From: Desmodus rotundus
Taxonomy: Eukaryota > Chordata > Mammalia > Chiroptera > Phyllostomidae
Direction: 5' to 3'
Assembly: GCF_022682495.2 (NCBI RefSeq)
Contig: NC_071388.1
Location: 81,593,073-81,657,072 of the forward strand
Length of the DNA: 64,000 bases
Part shown: piece by piece, positions 24,000 through 37,339 of the stretch
Layout: each line of letters starts with the position of its first letter
Numbering within the stretch: position 1 is the first letter of the stretch
The notes under the pieces: generated by a model
Told to the model about the DNA's origin: nothing
What the model saw: only the letters and a program-made list of their open reading frames with translations
The model's database searches: none
Made by a program: the position numbers and the translations under genes

Positions 24000-24260
24000 C
24001 TGTAGATTGAGGCAAGAAGGAGCCAGCCATGTGGACATCTGTGTAAACAGAACATCTGGCATGAAGATATTAAGGTGAGAAACAACTCGGAATATTATAA
24101 CAACTGAAAGAAAGCCAATGTAACTAGAGTCTAATGAAGAGAAGGGAAGGAGATATATTTAAAGAAGTAAAACGTAGCCAGATTATGCCAAGCTTTACGG
24201 AAGAGTAAAAGGATTTGGGTTTTATTCTAAGTGTAAATGAGAAAATATGGAAAGATTTTA
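24000..24260 (+). mobile_element. L2 fragment
   Basis: 'ggcaagaaggagccagcca', 'aagctttacggaagagt' and 'ggatttgggttttattctaag' follow the L2 3' region order. It appears to have been interrupted by the HAL1 insertion on its left. Confidence 0.55.
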
Positions 24261-24269
24261 TAAAATACT

Positions 24270-24797
24270 TTTTTCAATTGCAGTTGACACACAATATTAT
24301 ATTAGTCATTAGTCAACATAAGGATTAGGCATTTATATATGTGATCACTTTCAAACTGATCCTTTGGTAAGTATACTACCCAGCTGGCACCATATGTAGT
24401 TATTACAGTATTATCGACTATATTCCCTATGCTGTACATTACATCCCTGTGACTAGTCTGTAACTACCAATTTGTACTTCTTCTTAATCCCTTTACCTTT
24501 TTCACCCATCCCCCCATCTGGTAACAATTGACATGTTCTCTGTGTCTAGAAATTTGTTTCTGTTTTATTTTTTTAGATTCCACATATAAGTAAAATTACA
24601 TGACACTTATATTTCTCTGTCTGACCATTTCACTTAGCATAACACCTCGTAGGTTTATACTTGTTGATGCAGATGGCAAGACTTCATTTATTTTTATGGC
24701 TGCATAATATTCCATTGTACCTATGTACCATGTCTTCTTTATCTACTTGTTAACTGAAGGACATTTATGTTGCTTCTAATTGTAAGTAATGCTACAA
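24270..24797 (-). mobile_element. L1MA-like 3' part (antisense) of a 5'-inverted L1
   Basis: Antisense L1: 'gcagttgacacacaatatta', 'cacatataagtaaaattaca', 'taatattccattgtaccta' and 'gtaagtaatgctacaat'. It is directly followed at 24798 by an L1 segment in the opposite orientation. Confidence 0.75.
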
Positions 24798-24905
24798 TAA
24801 AAACAAGACCCATACATCTATCGCCAGAAGAGACACACTTCAGATGGAAAGATACCCACAGACAGAAAACAAGAATAAAATGATATTTAATGCAAAGGGA
24901 AGGGT
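24798..24905 (+). mobile_element. Inverted 5' segment of the same L1 (ORF2 endonuclease region)
   Basis: 'aaaaacaagacccatac', 'gagacacacttcagatgg' and 'aatgatatttaatgcaaa' correspond in sense to the N-terminal endonuclease region of ORF2 (around the QETHFR-type motif, here degraded). It abuts the antisense 3' part, which gives the inversion structure expected from twin priming. Confidence 0.6.
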
Positions 24906-24999
24906 TTTTAAGCAGGGAGAATCATGAGAAAGCTACTTCAGTAGTCTGGATTGAAAAAAGAAAGGGTTTGGTCTATCATGTCAGTAGTAAATATAATTT

Positions 25000-25115
25000 C
25001 TTATTATTTCCCCATTCAACAAATGTTTGGGGAACCTACTATGTGCTATGTAGACATGGGCAAAGTTCTAGGGACATACTTGACTGAAAGACTGACATGG
25101 TATCTGTATTCCTGA
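25000..25115 (+). mobile_element. L2 3' end fragment
   Basis: 'cccattcaacaaatgtttggg', 'cctactatgtgctatgta' and 'ttctagggacatact' match the conserved L2 3' tail ('acctactatgtgccagg'). Confidence 0.65.
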
Positions 25116-25119
25116 AATT

Positions 25120-28100
25120 CATGAGGTAGTGAGGACAGAAGATGCTGTGCTGGGGTTGCAGGAGGCGCCGTGCAAACCAGGAGGAGCCCCTAAACCAGAG
25201 TGGAGTGGGGACACAAAGGAAGTCTGAGTTACAGTTGTCTTCAGCTGTGTGTCACAGAAACTCAAAGGGTTTATTGTTTCATTGTATTTTATTTCAATTC
25301 CTGATGTGGCATGGAGCCTGGAGGCAGACAGTAGTCCAGAGCTGTTATGGTGACAGGATGACATGGAGGTCGCAGACTGCCCCTAATCTTCAACATTGCC
25401 ATCCTTACTGAAAGGGCATTCTCACATTTCCAAAAAACCCCTGTTGCCCTAAGAGGCACCCCTTTTCAATTAAGAAGGAGGAAAGGGAAAAAGGAAAGGG
25501 AAAGAAGATGTAATTAGTAGGTTTGCCCAGTTTTTCAGGAAGACACTAACACTTGGTGGAGCCCAACCCTCAACTGCCCCTTATACCGCTTTGCCCGGAA
25601 CTGGGTCACAGGACCATCTTCAGATTCATGGGATTGTGGAAAGCTCAGTATTTTTAAACAGAAGCATTACCCACTAAACTAATTTGTGTTCCATCAGAAA
25701 GAGAAGTGGAATGAATCGATATTGGAAGGGCAATTAAAAATGACTGGCACAGGGATGATTTCTGAAGAAAATGAGAACTAAGACTTGAAAGAAAAATTCT
25801 CTGAAGACCATTGTGAGATTAACAGAAAAGAAAAAAAAAATTCCTATCACTTAACCTTTTCTTTTCCACTCTTTTTACACAGCACTGATAGAGAACAGTA
25901 TAAAAAAGAATGTCTGTGTTCTTCATTTTTTGTAAAGCTGCTATTGAAGATACTATTCAATTTTAGTCAGTGCTCCTATAGACCATTAAACTGAGTTTCT
26001 CTTTTACTATCCTTTAAATTTTTTTATGATAGCTTTATTATATCTATTTCTGTTACTTATAATATCCCTTAAATCAGTTTAGAAGTAGGTGGAAACCACC
26101 TACTGCAGCCATGACTGGAAAGGAAATAAACAAATGTGATGATCAGTGAGCATGAGGGGAAAAGCATTTGATCTCTAAAATATTTTCTTATCCAGATATT
26201 TAGTACAATGGCTCTTGAGCTGGTCCTCAATAAACAGAATACATGGCTGTTAACAAAAAGGGACACACATATATCACTGGCCTAAATATTACCCTTGTAA
26301 TAAAGGGATCATAAAAATAAAATAAATTTAAAAACATGCTAAATTATCAACGATATTCACCTTATCCATTAATTTCAGATTTCAGGGAATATTTGTTTCC
26401 TGACCCATCTTAGTCTTTCTAGCTTGCATTTCTTTAAACTTGAGAAGAAGGAAACTGATTTAGGATTATACCAGTAAATTACTCTTGCCCATGGAATTTC
26501 CATGTCTTGCTGAAGTAGTGATTACAAGCTGATTCTACCAACGTTGTTTGTTCCAGCAATGCCCCTTCTTGATTTCAAGGTGAGAGCTCAACTGTGGGTT
26601 CAAGTTCAATACGTGTTCACACATCATCTTGCATGATCACGTGGTTCAGATGAGATTGGGCGAGTTCAGGTATGGCTGTAGACTCACGTGGTTCAAATGT
26701 GGGTTGTCAGCAGTCCCATGCCTCAGAGAGCACAGGCGATGCTGGCAATGCTAGGAAACCGCTACAAAGATGGCACTCGCCGGGGGTCACACAAGCTTCA
26801 CACCATCAGTGGGACTTTGTACAAATTATTCTTGGGAATTCATTACATCTGTATAAAACTCATTTTCCAGATGACAGATTATATTCATAAAAAAATAGTT
26901 TTAGTGTTTCTCTCCCATTCAATTTCACATTTGCAAATTTGGGGAGTCCCCATTGAGTGTGAGTTTCCTTTTTCATCTTGACTATATATTTATCTGATTG
27001 AACTTAAATATGTGGAACCATTCCCACAATCTGGCTTTTGACATTTATGGACGGGACATTCACTGGTGCATTCCAGCCCTGAGGACCTTTTACTCTTTAT
27101 GTTCAGATAACAAGTAAATATTTGTTTAGAGTGGAGTTGAGCAAATACATACAGGTATTTCTTTACCTTTGTCTTTAAGTCACTATATTGATTATTACTT
27201 AAATTACAGTAACTTTCATCTCACATTCTTTCTTTAAACCTGAAATTAAGAACATCACAGAAGGATTTTTTCAAAAGATAAAGAGGTGCTCAAACATGTG
27301 TATGTGCCTTTAACACAACAAATTACTAGCTACTCCAATATTTCATGCACACACACATACACACAAATCATTGTATCACGTACTCGGTTTCTAAAGCATG
27401 TGAGGCTCCTGATGAATGAAGGTACAAATGAAGTAAACTTTCAGCAACCTAACACTGGGCTTCAGAAATAGCGAAATTGGGAGACCACTTAGAGTTTAAT
27501 CCCCTCTCTATTAAGAATTCTTTTGGAGAAACACGAGAGTTGCTGTTTGGTACCTAGAAGTGCATAGGAAACCTGTTGAGTGGAAACTGGCCCAGGTATC
27601 TAAGTCCTGAATGGATTCCTTGTTCCTGAAAGGCTTGCTACACATGACTGTGCCCAGAAGGGGTAGGGGGGTTGGAAGGATGGTCAGGTAAAGATACCAA
27701 TAGATTTCTGTGACATTTCAAAATTCAACAACATTCACCTTCCAAAATAGTTATTGGGCAAAATGAAAAGAATTATTTGACCTAATAATTGTTTATGTAA
27801 AAGTGAACACATGCTTCAGGAAATAATTTTTAAAGGACATCAGATTCTCTGAAACAACTCTATCTATTTAAACAATACTCTTTCTGTGTCTTAATATATC
27901 CATTTATTGTCATTGTGGGGAAGAAATACATTGGATTCAAAAACACAAGGTGGCTGCAAAAGTTCGTTTTACATAGACAAAGTGGTTACCTGTGGGATGA
28001 AAGCGGGGAGCTGGAAGAAAATTGGATTCTACCTCTCCGAAGCTGAGAGATGTAAAAGCCTTTGCCTAGCAGAATTAGCAGATGGTCGAAATCCCCTTGG

Positions 28101-28675
28101 GGTACAGAGCTCAATTCAATACTTGGAATTATTTGGAATTATTCATTCAAAAGATTTGGTCTCTCCTGAGAATTTAATAAGCTAAGTCAGAATAAACTGT
28201 GTCATTCAATTTGACCATTACAATCTGTCTAGTACAATTCAAAAGTTATGAAGGTAGCTTTTTATGCTTGGGAAAAACAAGAACAACATCTAACATTCAA
28301 CAATGGCTATGTCCGGTGTAGACCATTCTTTTAGAAAGTCAAGTAACTTACATTGACCTAACTTCAAAAAGTAAGCCGATTGAAGCAAGTACGGTTCTAT
28401 CCTCTGTGTTTGAGATAAACCTGGGAAGACAGTGAATATGTGGGAAACCTGAATTAAGCCTCTAAAGAAACATTAAGCCAAGAATAGTCAGTTGACTCTA
28501 ATACAATAAAGTTTATTGTGAACAAATATAAATTCCTTAATTTCAATTGCAGACAAATAAAAACTAAAAAGAAAAATGTGTCAAGTTATAAGATGGTAGA
28601 GATGGAGTTTAGCTGCAACATGTATAAAATTAGCTTGCTGTAGTTACTCAGGTTCTCCAAAAACACAGAATCAAC
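25120..28675. other. No gene or named repeat recognised
   Basis: AT-rich sequence with scattered chance open frames. At 26635-26700 the 12-mer 'acgtggttcaga' recurs with one change ('acgtggttcaaa'), too little to call a repeat. A 'ggtggctgcaaaagttcg' word at 27950 recalls a mariner terminus, but no partner end was seen. Confidence 0.5.
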
Positions 28676-28677
28676 AA

Positions 28678-28716
28678 GATCTCTCTCTCTGTCTCTCATC
28701 TCTCTCTCTCTCTCAT
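28678..28716. repeat. (TC)n microsatellite
   Basis: Interrupted TC repeat of about 38 bases. Confidence 0.9.
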
Positions 28717-29355
28717 TGTTAAATTTCATGTTAGTTATGTGGTGAGGGTTAGAAGGTAGAAACATTTTTTAATGATGATTGATAAAATTGATTAATTTTG
28801 TTCCATTGATGATGAAAAGTATAGAGAGTGAATACTTTTTCATAATACTGCATTTTCGACCATAACTGATATATTTCTAGAGTTAAAAGCCATAGGGTTT
28901 GAAATTAAAAAACTAGGAAACATTAGTTTTGTTCTGGATCTCCTATGCTCCGTTTTGCTAGGATAATGCCACCAAAATACCCTCCTGAATGTGTCAAAAA
29001 TTAGCTATGGTGGTATGATCAATCTTCTTTCAAGTAATTATAGTAAAATTAATATCAAGATGGTACATTGGGACTTACCATTTTTCCTTCAAGATGCTGT
29101 ACTGTTTAATATGATAAAAGTATATGCATGAAACTGATGTTGGGACTCACAGATGTTCAGTAGAATGATTGCATAATTAGGCATAGGAAATTCACTCTGT
29201 AATTGGGGAAAATGCCACTACCAGCTAATTGGGCAGCACTGCCCTAAATGAATGAGATTTTAGCAGGAAAGTATCTCATTAGTCTTTAGTTAAGAAAATA
29301 CTGTTGACTTTTCAGACTTTTACACACGGTGGAAAACTGGTTTCTCAAGGATTTA

Positions 29356-29592
29356 CTGTATTTTCCGGACTATAAGATGCACCCCCCAAATTTGGGAGGA
29401 AATGGGGGTGCGTCTTATAGGACAAATGTAGCTTACCTGGCTCACTGGGGTTGGTGGGTGGCGGTGGAGCGGGGTCACAGGAGGCAGAAGCAGGACCACA
29501 TTTTTTGCTTCAAAATTTTTTTCCCTATTTTCCTCCTCTAAAACCTAGGTGCGTCTTATGGTCTGGTGCGTCATATAGTCTGAAAAACATGG
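29356..29592. mobile_element. 237-bp MITE with TA target duplication
   Basis: Termini 'ctgtattttccggactataa' and the complement of 'tatagtctgaaaaacatgg' form inverted repeats (about 23 of 30 bases pair, counting the flanking TA). TA dinucleotides flank it at 29354-29355 and 29593-29594, as for Tc1/mariner-type elements. The subterminal word 'ggtgcgtcttat' occurs at 29407, 29548 and (one change) 29565, so the right end has a 17-bp tandem repeat. It is non-coding. The family name is not known to me. Confidence 0.75.
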
Positions 29593-29599
29593 TAAGTAA

Positions 29600-31455
29600 G
29601 TCCAATATGTGCAAATGATTTAAAAACATAAAACAGTATATAAAATTCGGACAGTTGCCAATAAAAACCTTAATCTGACTTTTTCTTAAAACACTGGAAT
29701 TTCTGGCAATGTTGGGTTATGTATCTCAAAAATAATGTAGTCATTGCTGCATTTATGCAAGCTTGGTGCTTAGTGATTGGCCATGGTTTCAGCTACTCAC
29801 TCCATGGGCCCACATGACCATTCACCAGGTGGCTCACATCACTTATTTACATTACCTTCCGGCCCTTGTAGATCTTGAAGTCTGTCTCCTGTTCTAGAAA
29901 AGAGGTGACGTTCAATTTAAATAAGGAGTTCGGGACAAACTGCCATTGTTCTAAAACATGTATTGAAACTATTGCGGTAGCCTGAGTTTCTGGCTTAGAA
30001 ATTTCTTAGAATCCTTGTTTTTTTTTAAAAAAAAATAGGCATGTCTTATTATGACAATAGAGATATGATTAGAACAATTTTTCCTACCATTATCCAGTTT
30101 GTAGCTTTCAACAATGATTTGCTGGAAATACAAACCACAATCTCAGTGCTTTTATTCGTAGATAGGGCTGTATCTGTGAACTGTACAGTAATTGCACTTT
30201 TATAACCATCAACACTCTGACTTACAATTATTTTAAATTTAATGCTTTTGACTAGGCATTTCCAGAAATTAGTGTGCTTAAGTAATCCAAGAAACAAGGA
30301 AATGCTTTATAAATCTAGGGATGATTTAAAAGCTTTCTTAAGGTTATTCAATACCAGATATCTAGTAAAGCTACTTCCTGGAATTGGTCATCTGTAAATT
30401 AATAACTACCAAGAAATTATGTACTATAAATACCATAATAGCTATGAATTCTTTATTGAAAGCATCGGGCGCACATCAGTAAATCTTGTATGTGAGGGGA
30501 AATCTCTAAAAATACCTGAAAAAACAAACAAAGGCTTAAATATCATGTGATATATGAGCAACAGTACATCAGTATTTCCCCGATGGTTGTAAATTAATAA
30601 ATTCAATGTTCCTTTAATAACATTTTCCCTTTTTGTGGTACAAAAATACTTCAATACAATATAGCGTTAGCTTTATATCTGCTTGCTAACTTATCAACTA
30701 ACAATTTATGCTGATCAAGATGCAAGACTAACTTATTCAGTTTTAGACTCCTGAGATTAGAAATATTTGGTTAAATTATTTGTTGAGCTGGGAAATCAAT
30801 TGTATGTATGTATAAAGTTTGTTTGGGTCCTCTTTTCAAGTGTGGCTGAATCTGTTTTTATAATTTGTCCACAATGTTGTTTGGCTTGAAATCCCATTAG
30901 GACACGGAACCAATTCATTTGTGTGGAGGAGTACCTGGGTTGCAGTGGGTTTTGCGAGTGCCCGAAAACCCTACAGCTCTTCCACGATTCAGCTCTGTAG
31001 GTGGAAAGCCGCTAGGCTGTATCCACAAAATGGCCAGGTGCTATCGAGAATGAAAAGTAAAGCAAGTGGCAGAAGGCAGATTTATGAGGTCAAAATTGTT
31101 TTTGGGCTGCTGGATGAATCGATTACACCAATCAAGATAAAAATCTATGTCTATGTATTTTATGAAGTTCTTTACATCATTGCATTCAGATCCATTTGAA
31201 AACAAAAAGGAACCCTGTGAGTGAGGCTAAGCATTTGGATGGTACAAACTTCATCAATCCCAAAGTTTTAGAGATACAAAATTTTCACATTTATTTTATT
31301 CTTTATAATACAAATTTTTAGTGTGAAGCTAAGACTTTGTTTAAATAGAAAACTATGCTAAAACTGGTCTCACCTGCCTTTTCTTTTACCTTTGAGAGAA
31401 ATGTAGTTCACCACTTTCAAAGTGTAGTAAAGAGTTACATCATCTTCTGAAATCC
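29600..31455. other. No gene or named repeat recognised
   Basis: AT-rich sequence. 30920-31040 is slightly CpG-richer ('gcgagtgcccgaaaacc') and carries a 92-codon frame without recognisable homology. Confidence 0.5.
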
Positions 31456-31459
31456 CTTA

Positions 31460-31620
31460 CTGTCTTTCTTCATTCATTTACTTATTTGACTATTATCGAG
31501 TGCCTCCTGTGTCCGGCCTTCTTCTGAATACAAGGAAAGCACTAGGGAGCAAGGAGAACCCATGGGAGGATTATTTTCAGGTATGTGTCTGGAGGGATAA
31601 GACCCATAAATAAGTACATT
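31460..31620 (+). mobile_element. L2 3' end fragment
   Basis: 'ttcattcatttacttatttg', 'cgagtgcctcctgtgtccgg' and 'cttctgaatacaaggaaagc' resemble the L2 tail ('gagcacctactatgtgccagg'). Confidence 0.55.
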
Positions 31621-31629
31621 ATGTAGCAC

Positions 31630-34600
31630 GTGAGAAAATGGTAATCATCTTGGAAGTAAGTCAATATCAGATTCCTAGTCTATAGGGAGATGACAAGGGC
31701 AAAGACTGACCTCTGGGCTCCGTCACTGAGAGGTCACATGGTGAGACAAGTGGAAATCAACTTTCTTCCCCACCCATTGTACACACTGCTAGTGAACGTC
31801 AATTTTATCATTCTAGGTTTGACTCTAATAAAAAAAAAAAAAAACCCAAAACTCACCTTCATGTCCCATATTGAAAAGATACTTATGTTAAAGCTAGAAA
31901 GGACATAACTTTCCTGTAAACAAGATCCTAAAGTACTGACTCATTCACTATGCTTTATTATGGCTCTATCTGACCAGGGGGCGTTTTACTTTCATTTTCT
32001 AGCTGGGGCAATTCAGTCATTGAGGGTTTAGTTATATGATTTCTAAAGGAACTTGGGAGTGAAGTAACTAGTTTGGGAAAACAGTTACTAGTCAGGGTGG
32101 CTTCCTAGTCTAAATTCAGCTTTCTTTAGGAAATAAAGGATATTGGTCACTTTTTCTCCTATTATGAAATATTAAGTCCTTTTCTGGACGAGATAATGGC
32201 TGAGATTTCCACTTCGGGTGGTATCAGATACTGATGAATATTTTATATGGCTAAAATTATTCTCTGATAGAAGCATATGATGCATGTACCACTAATCAAA
32301 TATTCAACCAAGTCACACAGCTTGTAAAACAAGATATCGCCTAATAAATGACTCAGAGTTATCAGAAAACTGGTAGAATTTTCTTTTGAAAGTTTGCAAA
32401 ATGTACAACATTGCTGTTCACTACATTTTAAAAATTAAACAGTAACAGAGTAACAAAGACTGCCAGTTACTTTATCTCAACCATCTTATCTTTTCCTTGC
32501 TGAAAGCCTCTAATGGAATTACCGTCTTTGTAGGCAACCAACTTGTAGAGTATGTGGGTAGTGGTATTCAATATTTATGAAAAGTCCATTTTCTCATAGG
32601 ATAGAAGCTACTGATTTTTTCCCTATAGATGAAAGAATATATTAATTCCTACTTGAACCCATTACATTTCGATTTTAATTTTAAAATTGTAGAGGGCATG
32701 GTGGCCATGTTTTCAGATAAAACCTGGAACATTTCTTGAAAACATCTAGCTCAAAAGCTTCATTATAGAGTAAAGCAGCCACTGGAGAATGAGGCAAAAC
32801 TGCAATTCTTGTCAACAAAATTAGGAAAAGCCTCCCTAGAATTGTTTTTATGTTTTTAATAAGAGTGTTTAACCACAAAAATACAAGGACATTTTTACTA
32901 ACGGTATTAAACAATTGGTAGACTCGTGTATCTCGTATTCGCTCATGAGTGGAATGGCATTGTAAGTATGCTTGTTTGGGGAGTTGATGTGCCCCTGAAA
33001 AGCATGAACCTGGATTTGTTGTAGGAAGCACCAAAATCTTTCAACACTAAACAGGAGATGAGAGGCAATGTGAATAGCTTCTGGCTATTATTTTTGCAGT
33101 AGTTACATTAGCTTTAAATTCACTTACTCTTTGGGGAAAGAGTTTGGTTCAGAGGACTGACTAGAAATCTTGAAAGGCTGAAAACTTGTATTTTAATCTC
33201 CATTCACAGTAGCCATAGGCCACTTGCCTCTATCACACAAGCAATTGACAATGTAAATGTTGTTCTAAGTATTTTGAGCCAATTGAACAAAATAAAATTC
33301 AAGTTCTATTCTAGTGGTAATACTCGTAAAGCAAAGTGCTTTTTCAGGATAGCTATTCTTATTACACAGTGAGTAGAGTAATATAAACCTACACATTGGA
33401 CTTCAATCTTCCCACAGTCATCCCTAAGCTGGGTAGTGCACAAAGTAAAGCTTTACTAAGGTCAGAGTACCTTGAAAAGCTTTCCCTGTGGCACCTGAGT
33501 CCCAGCTTCCCATTTTTCTTCCCAATGAGAAATTAGAATAGCTATTGGAGTGGAATCCTTAGATGACATCCAAACTGGGTCCAAGGCTGCAAAGGCTGGT
33601 GGGGTGAGAATTGTATGGAGGCCCCTAACAAAAGCAGAGCTTATGAAGTGGGCTCGGTGTCTAGCTTCTTCTTCACAATTGGGTCCTGTTGGGGTTTTTG
33701 CATTGACAGCCTCTTCGTCATTATTTTCTCAATCAAACCAGTTTTCACGATGATATTCCATATCCCATTTTCATCACTACATGACATGTAGTATTGAAAT
33801 GACCAGGCGTCTTTCACGAAGCACAGCAGGAATTGATAACCATGCAGAGTAATTCTTGATCCAATCTCAGGCCTTGTTTCTTACTTTATGATTTTTTTTT
33901 AGACCATCGGGCTGATGATGGCTCACTTCACACATGCCACTCAAGATTTCTGCACAGTATAAAGTAGAAGATCAAAAACGGGTATGAAAAAAAGAGTAAG
34001 GGAATGAAATGAAAACCAAAAGAAATGTAGTTGGAAGGGAACAAAGGTCTATAAAAGATGAGCTCAAGTTTCATGTTGGTGATGATTAGTCTTGCAAAAC
34101 CTTCTGAGACCCGTGGAAGCAATTGCCTGTCTAAAATCCAGTTTTTTTCTTTCTTTTTTTAAAAAAGACTTCTCATAATGAGCAATTATTCTCTCACTTG
34201 AAGGGTTGAGTCTTTTCTGAAAAAGTTTGGTAAGGCCAGACGTTTGGACACTCAGTCACATGCAGCAGAGCCAGGCACATGGAGGACAGCTGACTCCACA
34301 GAGCCAGGGACTTGGGTAAGTGCCCGGCACTGAAGCCACCTAAAGTGACTGCAAACGCTGTCTTTTTAGTGAGCACAGAAACCTCATTTTATTTTAATAA
34401 TGTTTTTCTAACAAGGCAACCTCCAGTAGAACTCCTCTGGCGATGGAGTTCCACTGATGGTAAGGGTTCGGCTGGGAAATACCGTAAATATAGCAGAAAG
34501 AAGAGGCAAGCGGCTTCCTATATTTTGGTGTAGAAAGGTCAAAACAAAATTTTATTTTACAAACTGCAGGACCATTCCAAATAGTTTGATGAGATTTGGA

Positions 34601-34905
34601 GGAAGGACTGAGTTGGCAGCTTCTTCAATTTTGCGGTTAGAGCTTGAGGTCAAGAGTTGTGCAGGGTTTGCCACATCCCTGTATTTCTGACTTAAGTCTC
34701 ATTCCAGTCCACTGCCAGCCAGCCACAGCCCACAGGTGTTCAATTAATGGAAGCAAAAGGACAGTTTATATTTGAGATTTCTTAACAGGGTTCCATCATA
34801 CCAGAGAAGCACCGTATCATCTCCAATTACAAAGATGATATATGATCACTGAAAATAATGAAATTATTTTAATGATTAACCTAGTATTGTTAGAATTGAC
34901 AAAGA
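31630..34905. other. No gene or named repeat recognised
   Basis: AT-rich. It contains an A14 run at about 31830 and a 117-codon minus-strand frame at 32681-33034 with no recognisable protein. Apparently single copy. Confidence 0.5.
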
Positions 34906-34909
34906 ATCT

Positions 34910-35000
34910 TACATAACCTGGGATAAGTCATCCATGACTAAGAGCAAACATTACAATTTCCATTTCCTGGGTACTCTCTAAGGCCCCTTCCATTCCAAGA
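34910..35000 (+). mobile_element. Possible MIR fragment
   Basis: 'cctgggataagtcatcc', 'tacaatttccatttcctgg' and 'aaggccccttccattcc' recall the MIR 3' half. Weak. 35000-36120 is AT-rich and unassigned. Confidence 0.35.
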
Positions 35001-36124
35001 TTGCCTTTGGTAAAATCAGTGGTTTTGGGTATTAAGGAAGAGACCTTACTTCTTGGGTTCATGTATTTCAGATAATAATATTATGATTCTCAAGAGTATA
35101 ACATTATTTATTTTGCTACTCTGAATTGGCCTTTTATAATTCACTTTAGGGGACAAAAATTCTAAACCATCAATTTATGTAAAATTGGCAGCAACAACAA
35201 AATAATTGAATTTAGTTAAAACTTAGTATTTCTTTTAGTACATAATAGGAAATACCTATTATTTTATTTTGCAGAGACCATCTTCATATTATGAGACACA
35301 TATCAGAACTATTATTTGAAGCATTGCTTCTAGTTACATATTTTTAATGTCCTTAAGTGATTTTGTAGTTTTCTTTACTATTACAATAGTTACATATAAA
35401 AATTACTACTTTCATTTTAGAGATTTTTAGAAATAGCCTCAAAATAAAATACAGTAATCATTATTGTTAACAGCCACATAATAAAGTAGCGAGATCATGC
35501 TAGAGATAATGGAAAATTCTACATTCTTTTCAAGACATTTAAAGACATTTAAAGTTTCTCCCGCCCCTTTCAAAAAGGCCTATAATAATGATGCAAAGGT
35601 AATAAACAATTGAAATTTCTTCTAGGAAATCTTATTTTAAAGGTAACTTTTGAAGCATGAGCAGATGTTCACACTATAATCTATTTCATTATGGCATTAT
35701 ATAGTGAATTATGGAGGATTTATGTTTTGTAGCTTTCTTCAATAGCTTGGATGGCATTAAGTTCATTAGGAGGGAATAATAATCTTATGTACCACTTAAA
35801 TACCTATTAGCAATATTTGCTTGCAAGGAATTTAATGTTTTGGTTAATTTACCAAATTTTCCCCTTTCTTCTGTATTTAAATTGGAATATAAACTGGATA
35901 AAAACTATTAGTTGAGTTTGCTATTATTTGCTGTGTTTTGTCTTTATTACAAAGTGGTGCAACTTGGAAGCCAGGCATATAGCTGTACCAAGACATGGTA
36001 AAGGGAACATTAAGCCGCTTTACAGATTCAGAGTTGTTGCCAACGTTTATTAGATGTCTAAGTTGATTTCAAGTGGGAATTACAGGATTCCTAAACTCTC
36101 AGGACTCCAATTATGAGGTGAAGA

Positions 36125-36270
36125 AACAAGTATAAATAAGTGACCCATGGGCATGGGCAACAGGGTGGGGATTGACTCTGGGAGCAGGGTGGAGCTGGGT
36201 GGGGCAGAGGAGAGCAACAGGGGAACATTGGGACAACAGTAATAGAACAACAATAAACACAGATTAAAGT
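36125..36270 (+). mobile_element. L1 3'UTR terminal fragment, sense
   Basis: 'gtgacccatgggcatggg', then a purine-rich stretch and 'gacaacagtaatagaacaac' with 'aataaa' at about 36251, the same tail design as the L1 and HAL1 copies here. Confidence 0.7.
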
Positions 36271-36569
36271 ATCTTATGCAAAAAAAGTAAATGATTGATT
36301 TGACTAGTATACTAATAGTTTTCCAAATATTAAATGAACATCATAGAAAGTATTTTATGTATAATCAATAAAATATACTTAAAATTAAAAAAAGAAAGTA
36401 TTTTATTGCTGCTGGTCAATGGCCTTTACCAAGGCTCCCAGAAAAATATATTAATGAGAAAATCAACAAATGATATTGGCTGAAAGAAGTCCTCTTAGAG
36501 ATATATTGTGTCCTGTCCCCCAGACGTATGTGGTGCGTGCGCGTATAACCACCCACTGATCGTTTAGAG

Positions 36570-36893
36570 CAGGGCTGGCACACTGTTTAAAAAGAGCCAG
36601 CTAGTAAATATTTCAGTCTTTGTGGCTCTCTGTCATGACTTCTCAAACCTGTCACTGGAGCGCCAAAGCAGCCGTATGGAAAGGACGCCCACAAGTGAGC
36701 ATAGCTGTGCTCCAGTAAGATTTCACTTACAGACATTGAAATTTGAATTTCATATAACTTTTGTCTTTCATTAAGTGTTATTCTTCTTTTGACTTTTTAA
36801 AACTGTTTAAAAATACAAAAACCGCTTTTGCGAATACTTTATGCAAAAATAAGTGATGGGTAGAGTTCAGCCTGCAGGGTTTACTAAACCCCG
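36570..36893. mobile_element. hAT-type DNA transposon relic (MER-like)
   Basis: Left end 'cagggctggcacactg', then 'agccagctagtaaatatttc', 'agcagccgtatgg' and 'agctgtgctccagtaagatt', right end '...tttactaaacccc'. This is the order of a widespread mammalian hAT element ('cagggg.cggcaaac ... gggccagatagtaaatattt ... tggctgtgttccaataaaac'). Flanking 8-mers 'gtttagag' and 'ggttaagg' agree at 5 positions only, as expected for an old copy. Confidence 0.65.
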
Positions 36894-37339
36894 GGTTAAG
36901 GCATTAATTTTCTGGACTCATAAAAAGACATACTGATACTTCAAGAAATATGAAACAACAAAATTATATACATGGATCTTTTTTGATTTTTTTTAAAGTG
37001 ACAAAATTATTTAGAAAATAGAGAGGTAAACTTTGGGAAAAAGTTGCTAAGCTTCAAGAATAGCAAAGTTAAAGTCAGATTAATATGACCATTTTGTTAT
37101 TTCTATTGCTATATATGTGAAAAATTCAAATGCTAAATATGAAAAATATTTTTAGTTTGGTTAAAAGGTAGTTGAGGCTAAATGAAAATTTGAATGGCTT
37201 TATTTGTTTATAAAGTTAAGATTATTAAGTGAGATTAACTTGAAACTTCCAATAACATTATAGTTATCATATTCCCAATTACTAGGTATGGATGCAAAAG
37301 ATAGTGAAGAAGGTTGACAGGAAAAAAATTGATTCATTT

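Noticed and set aside
23632..24030. 132-codon minus-strand proline-rich frame
   Set aside because: Antisense of the purine-rich HAL1 3'UTR and A-tail.
32681..33034. 117-codon minus-strand frame in single-copy DNA
   Set aside because: No recognisable motif. A frame of this length is expected by chance in 64 kb read in six frames.
34300..34330. 'gacttgggtaagt' as a donor of a ZPLD1 5' non-coding exon
   Set aside because: Such donor-like words are frequent. No acceptor or conserved exon context could be shown without transcript data.
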